From the NCBI GenBank assembly GCA_026387165.1, contig JAPLMG010000012.1, positions 1 to 30,750 on the forward strand: DNA of 30,750 bases. Direction: 5' to 3'. The position numbers and the translations under genes were made by a program. This document shows positions 1-8,030 of the stretch, piece by piece. Numbering within the stretch: position 1 is the first letter of the stretch; every line of letters starts with the position of its first letter. Origin of the DNA: Candidatus Omnitrophota bacterium. GTDB taxonomy: Bacteria > Omnitrophota > Gorgyraeia > 2-01-FULL-45-10. The notes beneath the pieces are model-generated. The model was not told the origin of the DNA. It saw nothing but the letters and a program-made list of their open reading frames with translations, and did not search any database.

Positions 1-3000
1 TCCAGGGTCCGGTCGACTTCCTTGGCACGGATAACGTTTGGCACAGGGCGGAGCAGAAACCCGCAGGAACACAGGGATTGTCGGTTAATGAGGCTATAGA
101 AAAGAATTTTAGGCACAGTGTGGGGCAGGGTAAGGCAAGTAAAAACGAGGCAATGATATTTATTAGAAAGATTTTACCGGGATTAAATTTAGGATTAAGC
201 AGTGATGCTGTCAGGAGATATGAAGATCTCATGAAACAGTCGGCTATAGATTTACTGACGAATAAGCCCAATGCTCCGCCCATTAACGCCATAGTGTATA
301 ATTCGCCGGATTCGTACCAATATACTCACGCGGGTAGGCGCTCAGCCGGAGTCGCGACAGCGGAGCAGGCGCCAACAGTTTATCTTACGAAATTCTTATA
401 TAACGCCTTCCCCAAAGATAAAGCAAAAATCTATCTTACCGCCATAAGGCTGCATGAAGTCTATGAACTTTTATTCCCTCGGGATGGTTTAACAGAGGAA
501 CAAAGGCAGGCAATACATAGACAGGCAATGGTTATCCATAGGGCGTATTTGAAATCCAAAGGTCTTTCGCGGCGTGAACTCGAAGCATTTTTGGTCAATG
601 AGATCAGGAAAGTAAGATTATATGAAGATATTAAAGACAAAGGCGAAAAGAGTGGCGAGTATGCTGCTATCGTCCTGAAGGGCGGCGAGTTTGGCGGGCT
701 GGAATATTCTGTGAGGGAGAAGATCCTGGCGAGCCTGAGGTTGCACTACGATATAGAGACAGGGGCAAGGCAGATCCCCGCAAAAGACGATGTGCTCAGG
801 CGGTGGGGTAAGACAGGCATCAGAAAACTTCTTCATAGTTTGATACATATTGCCGCGATCGACGAAAACATGATCAAAGAAACTCGTATAGAACTGGCGC
901 GCGATATTAAGGCAGGCCGGGCAAAGCTACTTGCGGGCAGCGGTAAAGAATTCGATGTGTGGCTCAAGGGCATGCTCGAAAAGTATAACGATGAGAACGT
1001 GTACTCCGACATCTCAAGGCTCAGGGGCCTCGCCTATCTGTGGTACTATCTGCAGAAGGATACGCAGTATCTCTATCTGAAGAGAAGGGTCCCCAGGATA
1101 GAGATACTGAAATATTTAGGATTGTCGAAGGAAGCGGCGAACAGAATATTCGGCGAAGGCCAGGACTTTGAAAAAGTGAGCGAACAGGTATTCGTTAATA
1201 AACTCTTAGTCGGCGGCGCCAATACCGAGCGGGCGCCCCCACGCACCCTAAGGGGCATAATCGGAGCCGCGATGTCGGGAGAAGGAGCCTTAAAGAAGAC
1301 GCGCGAAGAGGGATACGAGTGGAACGCCAATAAGACGACGGTATTCTCCAGCGCTAACGGCGTCCACTCAGCCGGTACGGATCCCGAAATACTCACCGAT
1401 TGCGGACTCATGCCTGAAAGCGATGTAAAGCTCTTCACCCAATTTATCTCCGGTCATGTACAGGCCAGGGCTCCGCCCGCGCCAGCAGTTACTATCTCCG
1501 CGAAGAGCGCGCCGCTATTAAATAAAAACAACACTCCCGCATACAATCTGAATTCAGCTTATGAGCCCGGTTATGTTCCGGTGCTTACGCCCGCAGACCT
1601 GCTCAATAACGCGTCCGATAAGGCCTCGAGACTTGATAAGACGATACCGGGCGCCGACCTTAATTCAAAAGTAAGAAAATACCTGCTCTCCTCAAGAAGA
1701 GACTACCTGATAAACGCTATCCGGGAAGCGTACACAGCTCCCGCGGAAACCTACACGTTCTACCACAGTCTCATAGCCATAACGAGGCTCTTGCCTTACA
1801 TAGTAGATCAGATAGATATGGTAGATCTTCCAGCCGGCAAGCCAACCAATATATATCTCGCGAGGGACGGCGCCAATTACTGGCTGGCCAAGCGTATGGT
1901 TGACGAGAAGAGAGGCTATGATCTCGCGGCATTCGATAAGAATAATATAATCTTCCACGTATCCCGTGAAAAGCTCGGAGCGGCGCACAAGATCATGGAG
2001 GAGCTCATAGAGAAGACCGGCGCGGAATGCGCCGTGAGAGGAAAGTTCTTCGATGCTCTTATGGTCAAATTCTCCGGACGGGTCGACGGGGACGCGGAAT
2101 TCAGGAAGAAAGTGGACGATATATATCAGGAGATGATTGATGCCGGCATATTCGCCCAGGGCAAGGATGCGTTCCGCATCGTAGAGAGCATGTCGGGCGG
2201 AATAGTGACCGGCTTTATCAAGGCCGTGATCGTCTACAAATCGAAAGGCGCGATCGGGACAGGGTCGGTGGAAGAATTCCTTGTTGCTCCTAAGTATGAG
2301 GATATGTACAGAGAGATCAGGAAATTCGAGATAAAGGATACATTCGAATTTGGAGCGGCCTTTAGTAGTTGGGCCCATGTCGGCGTTCCATTCAATAGAG
2401 ATGAATTAAAAGATATTGTAAAAGACGATGTATTGGCGGCTTTATTCGGGATGGCTCCATCAAGGCTGCTTACAAAAACAGATCTCAAGGATCATGTAGA
2501 TCAGGCCAAATTAAAAGAGATATTTTTGGAGAGATGGTTCAAACAGGAAGCCGAGAGATGGTTCGCCGATGCGGGGCTTGAATCTCCGACAATAGTCTTC
2601 GACTCGATAGAGCGAAAAGCGGGAGAGCCTGCGCCAAAATTCGACGAGAAGAAGCTTCTGCGCTCGGCGGTCGAGGCGATGGTCTATCAATTGCAGTATC
2701 CCTACAGCGAAATGAACCTCGGCCATCCCGTTGACTTTGACGGCGCTGATCTGAAAGAAGCGTCACAGTCGAAACAGCTCGGCGCGTATTTAAGAAATGT
2801 ATTGCTGGCCAATAGCGTGACACGCTACTTGGGCCGGGGATCGATTCCAGCCGATACGCCGCCCGCGTCCGCGGACTATCCTGCCGCGCAAGCGGCGGCT
2901 CCGGACTTTATAGATGATATATATCCGGGCCTGACACCGGGACAGAAGAAAGTCTTTGACGAGATAGTATCCGCGCACAACGAAGTATTCATCACGACAT

Positions 3001-6000
3001 CCGACTCAAAACAGATAGCGCTTCTCTATAACCTCGCGGAATTCATCCATACTATGGGCGAAGAGCACGTAAAGAAGATCCTGGATATGGAGAAGAGAAG
3101 GCCGGCGTACGCGTATCTCTTCGAGAGATTCCTCTTCGAGATGAAGCAGCTCTCTTGCGATAAGTTCCATGAAGTATTCACGCTGTGGCTGGTGGGCGGC
3201 GAAGGCTCGACAAAAGAGGACTTCTACAAAGAGCCCGAGACCATCAACGGCGAAGATTATTATCAGATCCAGACGATCATAGGCGCTATGCACGACCCGA
3301 GAGAGGCGGGAAAGAAGGCCCTTATAAAGGAAAACTCCATAGGCAAGGATTCGAGAAGAGGCCGCGCATTCTTAAGAAGCGCTGCATACGGCAAAGAGGC
3401 GCGCGAGGCGATCAAGAAGGCCGCGCAGGCAGCGCCGAGACTCAAAAAGGCCGTTACGAGGGGCCGCAGCAATCTCGTTGATAATATGCTGGACTCCAGC
3501 GGCTTTGAAGACGAGTGGTGCGACGCGGTTTCGAGGATAGAAGCCGCTTCCAGGATAGTGGACCAGCCGCTCTCTACGAAGATACGTTCTCCTGACGAGC
3601 CGGCAGACGAAGCCAAGAAGCCGCGCGGGTTCCTCACGGCCAAACAAAAAGATGTCGAAGGTATGAATGCCAGGGGCGTGAGGGTCTACAGGGGGCCGAT
3701 CGCGGGCGTAGGTACTCTGAAGGACCGCGCTACGGGCAAGGAGAAGGAGTATGTCGAATACGGCAAAGACGTTTTGAAAGGTATATTAGAGGATATCTAT
3801 AAAGGCATAGATACCGGCTCAAGAATATCGAGCGCGGATAGTCCGAGCGTCACAGTCTTCGGCGGCGGCGCCGGAGCGCGGCTGATAGCGCCGGTCCTGC
3901 GTTTCATACAGAATAACAGAGAGCCTATTGACCCCGGCTTCTTCGTCTATGCGCTGCTGCATAACGCCGATGACGGCGGGAGCAGTAATAAGATCATGGA
4001 GAGATTAAAGGAAAAAAGATACGGCGTAACTCCACCCATAGGGGACCAGGCAAACACTCTATCGATGGCATTCCTTGACGTGGATGAATATGAGAATCTT
4101 TTGGATGACGGCGCGAGGCTGCCGAAAGATTACAATAAGACATTGACGGAATTTGTGAGAGAGAGGATAGACAAAGCGAAGGCCGCCGGCAAAAATATAA
4201 GGCCGGGATTCGAAGCGGCCATGATGAAATGGTCCGGGATAGCTGATAGAAAAATATTCGGAAAAGAAGACTTATTGCCGAAAGACGGCGCAAGCGTCAG
4301 AAATCTAATAGTCCTGGCCGTTCTGATCGATGAAGGAGTCCTGCAGCCGGGTAAGGCGGCGGGAGCTAACGGTATAACGGATCCTAAAGCCTATCAGGGG
4401 GTATTGGATAATTTTGCCAAAGAGGAATTCGGCATAGATTGGGGTACCGTCGGGCTTTCAAGCTCGGACCCTGTCACCGTGTACGGCGAGTATGATGAGA
4501 ATGTGCTGCTCGTAAAGGATGGGGAGAAGATAAGGAATGTCGCCATAAAGGTCGGACGTCCGGATCTGAACGGCGCGGTGGCGATCCGCTATAAGGACGC
4601 AAGAGGCAATGAAGAGACGCAAAATATCGCTCCCGGCGAAACCAAGAATATATTCGGCGTGACTATAGGCAATAATGGCGGCTTTGCTTACATAGAAGCC
4701 GACGGCGGAAAGTGGCAGATAAGAGAACGAGTGTCGGACGATATTAAAGCGCGCGGCGCCTCCACTCCTTATATGACAGAGCTTGTTAAGCTGGTCAACG
4801 ATGCGCAGAGCGGCCTGCCGGCGGATGTTAAAGAGATCGCGAACGACGGAACCGGCAGAAATATGGCTCACGAGATGACGAAGATAAAGGACCCGCTGCT
4901 CGGCTCTAAAGGCAAAGGGCTGTATCTGATATCCCGCCTTGTTAAGATGCAGACCAATGTCGCGGAGACGGCCAACTTCTCCAAGTTCATAGACTTCGGC
5001 GTCCTGGACGGCGTGGGTATAAAACACGACCCCGTGATAGGCAGGAGCCAGAAGGCAAGGGGAGTTTCTGTCAGCAGAGTTAAAAACACAACGGATATGC
5101 TCGTGATGGGCCCGGGCAGCGTCCTGACATCGATATTGCCGCATCTATTAAATAGGGAGATGGTGAACGCGATCATAAAGAGCAAGGCGGCGAGAAAGGT
5201 CTTCGTATTCAACGCTAGCATGGATAACGAGAGCATAAGGATGGGCATTGAGGATATCAAGGCGCTCATAGAGAAGGTGGCAGGCCGCACCCTGGGTAGA
5301 AGAGTGCAGTTTAACGAGCTCTTCAATACCGCCGTAGTAGGCGATAACAAAGCCGATATAATGGCATTTTTTCCTGAGTTTATAGATAAAAAAGGCGTGT
5401 CTATGTCGATGCACGACCTCGAGGCCGCGCTCGGCCAGGAGCGCGCGGAAGAGATAATGAGCGTATACGCCAGAGCGATGAATGACGAGATCACGAAGAT
5501 GGATATGGCGCTATACGGCAGCCGCGATGGCTCCGGCGGAAGGTTCATAGGCCTTAAGGGATCGGTGACGATGTGCCTGAGCCCATCGGGCGTAAAGGAT
5601 GAGAGGGTCGGTGTATTGATGGACAACGTCTCCGGCGCGTTCAGAAAAGACGCGGCCAATGCCCTCGGATACAGGCTTAAGCTTCGGGCATTTGCTATCA
5701 ATTCGCCTGCCGACCCGGACAAGGCGCGGGAGCTCTATAATTCGTTGCTCGACATAACGTCCTTACCCGAAAAGCTTAAGACAGCTTCCGGGAATACTAT
5801 ATCCAGGGCCACATATCAGGAAGCATTGGAAGCCCTGCCCAATGAGGAGGAGAAGGGCAGAGCCGAGGATTTCCTCATGAAATGGGAGAGGGAGAATGTC
5901 CCGGAGAGCGCTCTCGGGGAATATTCATTCTTCGCCAGATACAGGAGCAGAGCGCCTCAAGCCGACGAGCTCGCGAGGATACGGGTCCTTAATACTATGG

Positions 6001-7292
6001 CGGCCTTCATGGGCAGGCCTGCGCCGCTGCCGGAGGATAACACCCCTGAAGCCGGTAAGAGGAGGGCCGATATCTATATAGCTTATCTCAGGATGGCGTT
6101 TGAGGAAGATGTGCGTGACTCCGCCATCGCGCCGGATTCGGTCTTTGACATTAATTATTTCGCGGCGGAAGATATTATAAATATACTGGACCAGGCCGTC
6201 TATCTCTTCTCGGAAGGATCCGCGGCCATGGAGTCCCTGAAGAGAGCGCTTAAATATCAGTTCTCCAGATTAGAGGACGCGGAAAAATCCGCCGGAATGT
6301 TCAAACATCTGTGGACGGCATGGAACAGGGGCTATGTGGATGACGGGCTCATCACCGAATGGCTTATCGGCGTAAGGGATTTCAGCGAAGCGGAGCTGGA
6401 CGCAAGCGGGATGAGCGATAATGCCCGCATAGCGTTGAGCTTTAAAAAATATGTGAGGTTCGTTGAAAAGAAGGATCGCGCAAGCGTCGTCGCTCAGATG
6501 GCCGTAGCGCTTAAAGATAGGAACATCATAAATATAATAGGCCAGGCCAGAAGCGGTAAGACGACCGCGGCAAAAGCGGTCGCCATGAAGCGCGGGTGGG
6601 CGTATATCGACGAAGGGAATATTCACAGGGCATACGCATACAAAGCGCTCGCGGCCGTTAAGAAGGGAGAGCTTAAGTCGCTTGAAGAAGACAAAGAAGC
6701 TCTTCTGAAGATAGCGGAAAATACGCGCGTAGCGGTCAAGGAAGGCTCTATATACGTGGATGGCAGGATAGTTTCGGAAGACGATCTTCATACGTCGGCG
6801 GTAGACAAGGCGACGGGTGTATTGCGCAAGGCCGACAAAGTCAGGGGCGTTATCCTGGAGCGCGCGCGGGCCATCGTAAGCCAGGCGGCGAAGCTCGGCA
6901 AAGTGGTCCTCTCAGGCAGGGGGTATACGGACGGCGCTGGAGTGAATATCTATCTTAAGGCGTCGCTTAAAAAGCGCGCGACAAGAGAAAAGGCGCGGCT
7001 TGAGGGCGAAGGCGTCGTTAAAGAATTAGACGAGATAATGATGGAGATCGAGGACCGCGACAGGCAGGATAAGGTCGCGGAAACCCTGGATAGATATCCG
7101 GGCCTCTTTACCGAGGTCGACGTTACAAAGATGAATGAGGCCGAGGAAGCCGATGCGGTAGATTCAATAATATCCGGCAAGGATGGCCTGGCGCGGGAAG
7201 AGCTGGCGCTCCAGACAAAGATACTCACGGCCCTGTATGAAAATAATCGTATTCAAAATAACCGCGTCAAGGTAGACCCTGGCGCGATATAG
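1..7292 (+). CDS. Giant multidomain protein, 3' part (CofD/YvcK-like and cytidylate-kinase-like domains); 5' end outside window
   Basis: The frame is open from the first full codon (base 3) to TAG at 7290-7292. A TTG at 78 is the first start-like codon, but 25 sense codons precede it without a break, so the true start is probably upstream of the window. Residues are counted from 78. Residues about 1-185 include H126-E-V-Y-E130 with H147 and H154. Residues 192-445 form a GEFGGLE...ANGVH module. Near 594 there is a LARDG motif. From 1250 to about 1860 it resembles CofD/YvcK (GGGAGARL, ADDGGSS at 1297-1303, GDQANTL near 1323, MGPGS at 1677-1681). Residues 2145-2365 resemble cytidylate kinase, with P-loop GQARSGKT at 2155-2162. 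The remainder is mostly helical and unrecognised. Cell location cannot be told without the N-terminus. The stop lies in frame with the following giant ORF, so the two may be one gene. Confidence 0.9.
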   Translation, partial: QGPVDFLGTDNVWHRAEQKPAGTQGLSVNEAIEKNFRHSVGQGKASKNEAMIFIRKILPGLNLGLSSDAVRRYEDLMKQSAIDLLTNKPNAPPINAIVYNSPDSYQYTHAGRRSAGVATAEQAPTVYLTKFLYNAFPKDKAKIYLTAIRLHEVYELLFPRDGLTEEQRQAIHRQAMVIHRAYLKSKGLSRRELEAFLVNEIRKVRLYEDIKDKGEKSGEYAAIVLKGGEFGGLEYSVREKILASLRLHYDIETGARQIPAKDDVLRRWGKTGIRKLLHSLIHIAAIDENMIKETRIELARDIKAGRAKLLAGSGKEFDVWLKGMLEKYNDENVYSDISRLRGLAYLWYYLQKDTQYLYLKRRVPRIEILKYLGLSKEAANRIFGEGQDFEKVSEQVFVNKLLVGGANTERAPPRTLRGIIGAAMSGEGALKKTREEGYEWNANKTTVFSSANGVHSAGTDPEILTDCGLMPESDVKLFTQFISGHVQARAPPAPAVTISAKSAPLLNKNNTPAYNLNSAYEPGYVPVLTPADLLNNASDKASRLDKTIPGADLNSKVRKYLLSSRRDYLINAIREAYTAPAETYTFYHSLIAITRLLPYIVDQIDMVDLPAGKPTNIYLARDGANYWLAKRMVDEKRGYDLAAFDKNNIIFHVSREKLGAAHKIMEELIEKTGAECAVRGKFFDALMVKFSGRVDGDAEFRKKVDDIYQEMIDAGIFAQGKDAFRIVESMSGGIVTGFIKAVIVYKSKGAIGTGSVEEFLVAPKYEDMYREIRKFEIKDTFEFGAAFSSWAHVGVPFNRDELKDIVKDDVLAALFGMAPSRLLTKTDLKDHVDQAKLKEIFLERWFKQEAERWFADAGLESPTIVFDSIERKAGEPAPKFDEKKLLRSAVEAMVYQLQYPYSEMNLGHPVDFDGADLKEASQSKQLGAYLRNVLLANSVTRYLGRGSIPADTPPASADYPAAQAAAPDFIDDIYPGLTPGQKKVFDEIVSAHNEVFITTSDSKQIALLYNLAEFIHTMGEEHVKKILDMEKRRPAYAYLFERFLFEMKQLSCDKFHEVFTLWLVGGEGSTKEDFYKEPETINGEDYYQIQTIIGAMHDPREAGKKALIKENSIGKDSRRGRAFLRSAAYGKEAREAIKKAAQAAPRLKKAVTRGRSNLVDNMLDSSGFEDEWCDAVSRIEAASRIVDQPLSTKIRSPDEPADEAKKPRGFLTAKQKDVEGMNARGVRVYRGPIAGVGTLKDRATGKEKEYVEYGKDVLKGILEDIYKGIDTGSRISSADSPSVTVFGGGAGARLIAPVLRFIQNNREPIDPGFFVYALLHNADDGGSSNKIMERLKEKRYGVTPPIGDQANTLSMAFLDVDEYENLLDDGARLPKDYNKTLTEFVRERIDKAKAAGKNIRPGFEAAMMKWSGIADRKIFGKEDLLPKDGASVRNLIVLAVLIDEGVLQPGKAAGANGITDPKAYQGVLDNFAKEEFGIDWGTVGLSSSDPVTVYGEYDENVLLVKDGEKIRNVAIKVGRPDLNGAVAIRYKDARGNEETQNIAPGETKNIFGVTIGNNGGFAYIEADGGKWQIRERVSDDIKARGASTPYMTELVKLVNDAQSGLPADVKEIANDGTGRNMAHEMTKIKDPLLGSKGKGLYLISRLVKMQTNVAETANFSKFIDFGVLDGVGIKHDPVIGRSQKARGVSVSRVKNTTDMLVMGPGSVLTSILPHLLNREMVNAIIKSKAARKVFVFNASMDNESIRMGIEDIKALIEKVAGRTLGRRVQFNELFNTAVVGDNKADIMAFFPEFIDKKGVSMSMHDLEAALGQERAEEIMSVYARAMNDEITKMDMALYGSRDGSGGRFIGLKGSVTMCLSPSGVKDERVGVLMDNVSGAFRKDAANALGYRLKLRAFAINSPADPDKARELYNSLLDITSLPEKLKTASGNTISRATYQEALEALPNEEEKGRAEDFLMKWERENVPESALGEYSFFARYRSRAPQADELARIRVLNTMAAFMGRPAPLPEDNTPEAGKRRADIYIAYLRMAFEEDVRDSAIAPDSVFDINYFAAEDIINILDQAVYLFSEGSAAMESLKRALKYQFSRLEDAEKSAGMFKHLWTAWNRGYVDDGLITEWLIGVRDFSEAELDASGMSDNARIALSFKKYVRFVEKKDRASVVAQMAVALKDRNIINIIGQARSGKTTAAKAVAMKRGWAYIDEGNIHRAYAYKALAAVKKGELKSLEEDKEALLKIAENTRVAVKEGSIYVDGRIVSEDDLHTSAVDKATGVLRKADKVRGVILERARAIVSQAAKLGKVVLSGRGYTDGAGVNIYLKASLKKRATREKARLEGEGVVKELDEIMMEIEDRDRQDKVAETLDRYPGLFTEVDVTKMNEAEEADAVDSIISGKDGLAREELALQTKILTALYENNRIQNNRVKVDPGAI
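650..1440 (+). other. Module copy 1 ('GEFGGLE...RWGKTG...ANGVH')
   Basis: This segment of the first giant protein has GEFGGLE at residues 203-209, then RRWGKTG, and ends at SSANGVHSAG (N427). The same order of motifs recurs at 7293-8030 (GEFGGLE, NRWGATG, AANGVHIAG). The helix before it (RRELEAFLVNEIRKVRLYED) also resembles the sequence just before the TAG at 7290. I do not recognise the family. It is a duplicated domain of about 250 residues. Confidence 0.65.
1690..2560 (+). other. Unrecognised domain with YLARDGANYW motif
   Basis: Residues about 540-830 of the first giant protein. A Pro/Ala-rich linker precedes it (1460-1500). The segment TNIYLARDGANYWLAKRM resembles the 'LxRDGxxl' motif seen in some HAD-like domains attached to carbohydrate enzymes, but no second HAD motif is evident. 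Treat the resemblance as weak. Confidence 0.3.
3830..5690 (+). other. CofD/YvcK-like (UPF0052) domain with a large insertion
   Basis: Residues about 1250-1860 carry family-type motifs in order: SVTVFGGGAGARL, HNADDGGSS (1295-1303), PPIGDQANTL, and MLVMGPGSVLTSILPHLL (MGPGS 1677-1681) followed by KVFVFNASMD. Known members are CofD (2-phospho-L-lactate transferase) and YvcK, which binds UDP-sugars and acts in cell-wall and carbon control. From memory the spacing between the DDGGSS and MGPGS motifs is about 140 residues in YvcK; here it is about 380. That implies roughly 240 inserted residues. No catalytic activity can be assigned. Confidence 0.8.
6510..7150 (+). other. Cytidylate-kinase-like P-loop domain
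   Basis: The Walker A motif GQARSGKT (residues 2155-2162) is followed by WAYIDEGNIHRAYAY. Next come IYVDGRIVSEDDL, then LSGRGYTDGAG, then IYLKASLKKRATREKARL and DEIMMEIEDRDRQD. This follows the order of CMP kinase: P-loop, 'D.G..YRA', 'v.l.g.dv', 'v..GRD.gt.vfp', 'ifL.AS...RA.RR', 'I..RD..D'. In the fourth motif GRD reads GRG and VFP is not kept. It may be a divergent or non-catalytic nucleotide-binding domain. Confidence 0.75.
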
Positions 7293-8030
7293 TTCTGCCT
7301 GTTAAAACGCGGTGAATTCGGAGGCCTGGAGAAGGGCCTGCGCAAGAAGGTCATAGAGCACTTCACTAAGATAGGTTTCAAGGTCATTCCTCTCTATCGC
7401 CATCGCAACAGCGCCCAGGATGTCATAAACCGGTGGGGAGCGACAGGCGTGGAATTCGTCGTGAAAGAGCTCGAAAGGGGCGGCATAAGCAAGGAAGAGA
7501 TAGACCAGGGGCTCGAGTTCGTAAAGCGCAGGGACGGCGGCGGATTTGTCGGCTGGCTGGAAGGCCTCGAAAAGGCGCATGCCGGAGTAAGGCAGGTGAA
7601 CGGAATACGTTTCATGCTCGATTACCTGATGGGCGGCGTGGAGCAGCTGATGCTGATAAGGCTTAAGAGCCGCAAGGATGTCTTGAAGATCCTGGAGAAA
7701 TCGGACGATAAACTGAAAGAATCCACCATAAATGATCTGCTCCAGGGAGGAAGAAAATACGGGGAAGTCGACGAGCAGGATTTTGTGAAGGCCCTGGTAG
7801 GAACCACGAGCGGCCTTGATTCTCCGAAGGGCACGATAAGGGCGATAGTCGCCAAGCAGATGAAGGTAGCGCCCCTGAACGAGAACGTCGTTATCGCGGG
7901 AGGAAAGCTGCTCGGAGTCACGGACAAGAAAGAGGCGGAGAAGGACGCGACCATATTCAACGCCGCCAACGGCGTGCACATAGCCGGCTTCTCTGAGCTT
8001 ATAAGAGAAGTCAGCCTCATGTACAATCCC
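7293..8030 (+). other. Module copy 2 ('GEFGGLE...RWGATG...ANGVH'), begins directly after in-frame TAG
   Basis: Read in the frame of both giant ORFs, 7293 onward gives FCLLKRGEFGGLEKGLRK, then VINRWGATGVEF, and ends at FNAANGVHIAGF (aac at 7968). It parallels copy 1 at 650-1440. The first 52 codons lie before any usable start codon. Confidence 0.65.

Noticed and set aside
4835..4960. Second GHKL ATPase inside the CofD-like insertion (GKGLYLISRLVK)
   Set aside because: Only one box-like match; no clear N box or G1 box. Not enough to annotate.
4868..5722. Long minus-strand ORF (284 codons), and other minus-strand ORFs within the giant genes
   Set aside because: Composition is low-complexity Ser/Leu-rich with no recognisable motif. 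They mirror strong + strand coding with clear domains, so they are antisense shadows.
7290..7292. TAG as a reassigned sense codon in this organism
   Set aside because: Only one in-frame TAG occurs in about 9,700 giant-gene codons. A reassigned codon would be far more frequent.
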